This document shows, piece after piece, positions 63,614 to 64,000 of a stretch of 64,000 bases of DNA. Made by a program: the position numbers and the translations under genes. Numbering within the stretch: the first letter of the stretch is position 1; each line of letters starts with the position of its first letter. Source of the DNA: Pseudoalteromonas gelatinilytica (GTDB taxonomy: Bacteria; Pseudomonadota; Gammaproteobacteria; Enterobacterales; Alteromonadaceae); contig NZ_LRRU01000007.1 of the NCBI RefSeq assembly GCF_001641615.1, positions 124,001 to 188,000 on the forward strand. The letters run 5' to 3'. A model generated the notes under the pieces. The model was not told the origin of the DNA. It did not search any database and saw nothing but the letters and a program-made list of their open reading frames with translations.

Positions 63614-64000
63614 ATGAGCCAAGTATTAGATGACTTACTGTCGTTGTTGTCGTTAGAAGAAATTGAGCAAGGCTTGTATCGCGGCCAAAGCCAAGATTTA
63701 GGATTTAGAGCGGTTTTCGGGGGCCAAGTAATGGGCCAAGCATTATCGGCCGCTAAAGAAACGTTACCAGAAGGGCGTATTGTTCATTCGTTGCATTCAT
63801 ACTTTCTACGTCCGGGTGATGCTGCTAAACCAATCGTATATGATGTAGAAAATATTCGCGATGGTAAAAGTTTTAGTACTCGCCGTGTCAAAGCAATCCA
63901 ATACGGTAAGCCCATTTTTTACATGACCGCTTCTTTCCAAGGTGAAGAAGAGGGCTTATCGCACCAAGCACAAATGCCAGACGTACCACAGCCTGAAGAG
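63614..64000 (+). CDS. tesB: Acyl-CoA thioesterase II (5' part only)
   Basis: The first 129 residues, cut by the window end. It begins [20 protein letters not shown] and contains [26 protein letters not shown] and [13 protein letters not shown], typical of the N-terminal hot-dog domain of TesB. Family length is about 286 residues, so over half lies outside. A GAGG about 9 bases before the ATG supports the start. It hydrolyses medium- and long-chain acyl-CoA. Confidence 0.93.
   Translation, partial: MSQVLDDLLSLLSLEEIEQGLYRGQSQDLGFRAVFGGQVMGQALSAAKETLPEGRIVHSLHSYFLRPGDAAKPIVYDVENIRDGKSFSTRRVKAIQYGKPIFYMTASFQGEEEGLSHQAQMPDVPQPEE

Overview
The window looks like chromosome of a marine gammaproteobacterium of the Alteromonadales, most likely Pseudoalteromonas or a close relative. 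That is an inference from the moderately AT-rich base composition, the gene order ubiE-ubiJ-ubiB-tatABC-tatD-hemB, a secreted nuclease with a GlyGly-CTERM tail, CheV, and many two-component and c-di-GMP proteins. I see no rRNA, tRNA, CRISPR array, insertion sequence or prophage. About 55 protein genes are packed tightly, mostly in operons.

Layout. 1-5585: the 3' end of a hybrid histidine kinase, a DUF3857/transglutaminase membrane protein, a DUF547 lipoprotein and a DUF2569 membrane protein. 5587-12784 (minus): a five-gene unit with an HlyD-type adaptor, MacB-type ATPase, FtsX-type permease, NtrC-type regulator and NtrY-type kinase; a good sigma-54 promoter lies in front of the adaptor gene. 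12943-15272: a serine hydrolase with TPRs and an orphan LuxR-type response regulator. 15386-22625: a TonB receptor diverging from GntP permease, a signal-peptide-bearing MetX-like alpha/beta hydrolase, a 3-hydroxybutyrate dehydrogenase and both subunits of a 3-oxoacid CoA-transferase. This reads as a complete outer membrane-to-cytoplasm route for 3-hydroxybutyrate or its esters/oligomers. Two copies of a 17-bp operator-like repeat sit in the divergent promoter. 22853-29490: an OprP-like porin, a TctCBA tripartite carboxylate transporter and a CitA/CitB-type two-component system.

29700-31787 is a highly codon-biased, stand-alone EF-G of the second type. Then come a small membrane protein, the GlyGly-CTERM ExeM/NucH-type nuclease, and the long minus-strand block hemB <- diguanylate cyclase <- tatD <- unknown periplasmic protein <- tatC <- tatB <- tatA <- ubiB <- ubiJ <- ubiE, which joins ubiquinone synthesis, twin-arginine export and haem synthesis. 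A degenerate GGDEF protein, a DUF885 lipoprotein and an FMN-binding glutamate-synthase-like protein follow.

49166-58019 holds nearly the whole methionine salvage pathway: mtnK, mtnA, mtnBCD, a methionine-type aminotransferase and an omega-amidase. Both divergent promoters (mtnK/mtnA and mtnB/aminotransferase) carry tandem 8-mers resembling MetJ boxes. A CadC-like regulator and a gamma-glutamylcyclotransferase-like gene are embedded in this block. The right end has an AtoE short-chain fatty acid transporter, CheV, a two-TM potassium channel, an alpha/beta-hydrolase-like protein, an EVE-domain protein and the 5' end of tesB.

The most interesting parts are the putative hydroxybutyrate-oligomer utilisation locus with its repeated operator, the self-regulated sigma-54 efflux operon, and the MetJ-type control of the two methionine-salvage promoters.
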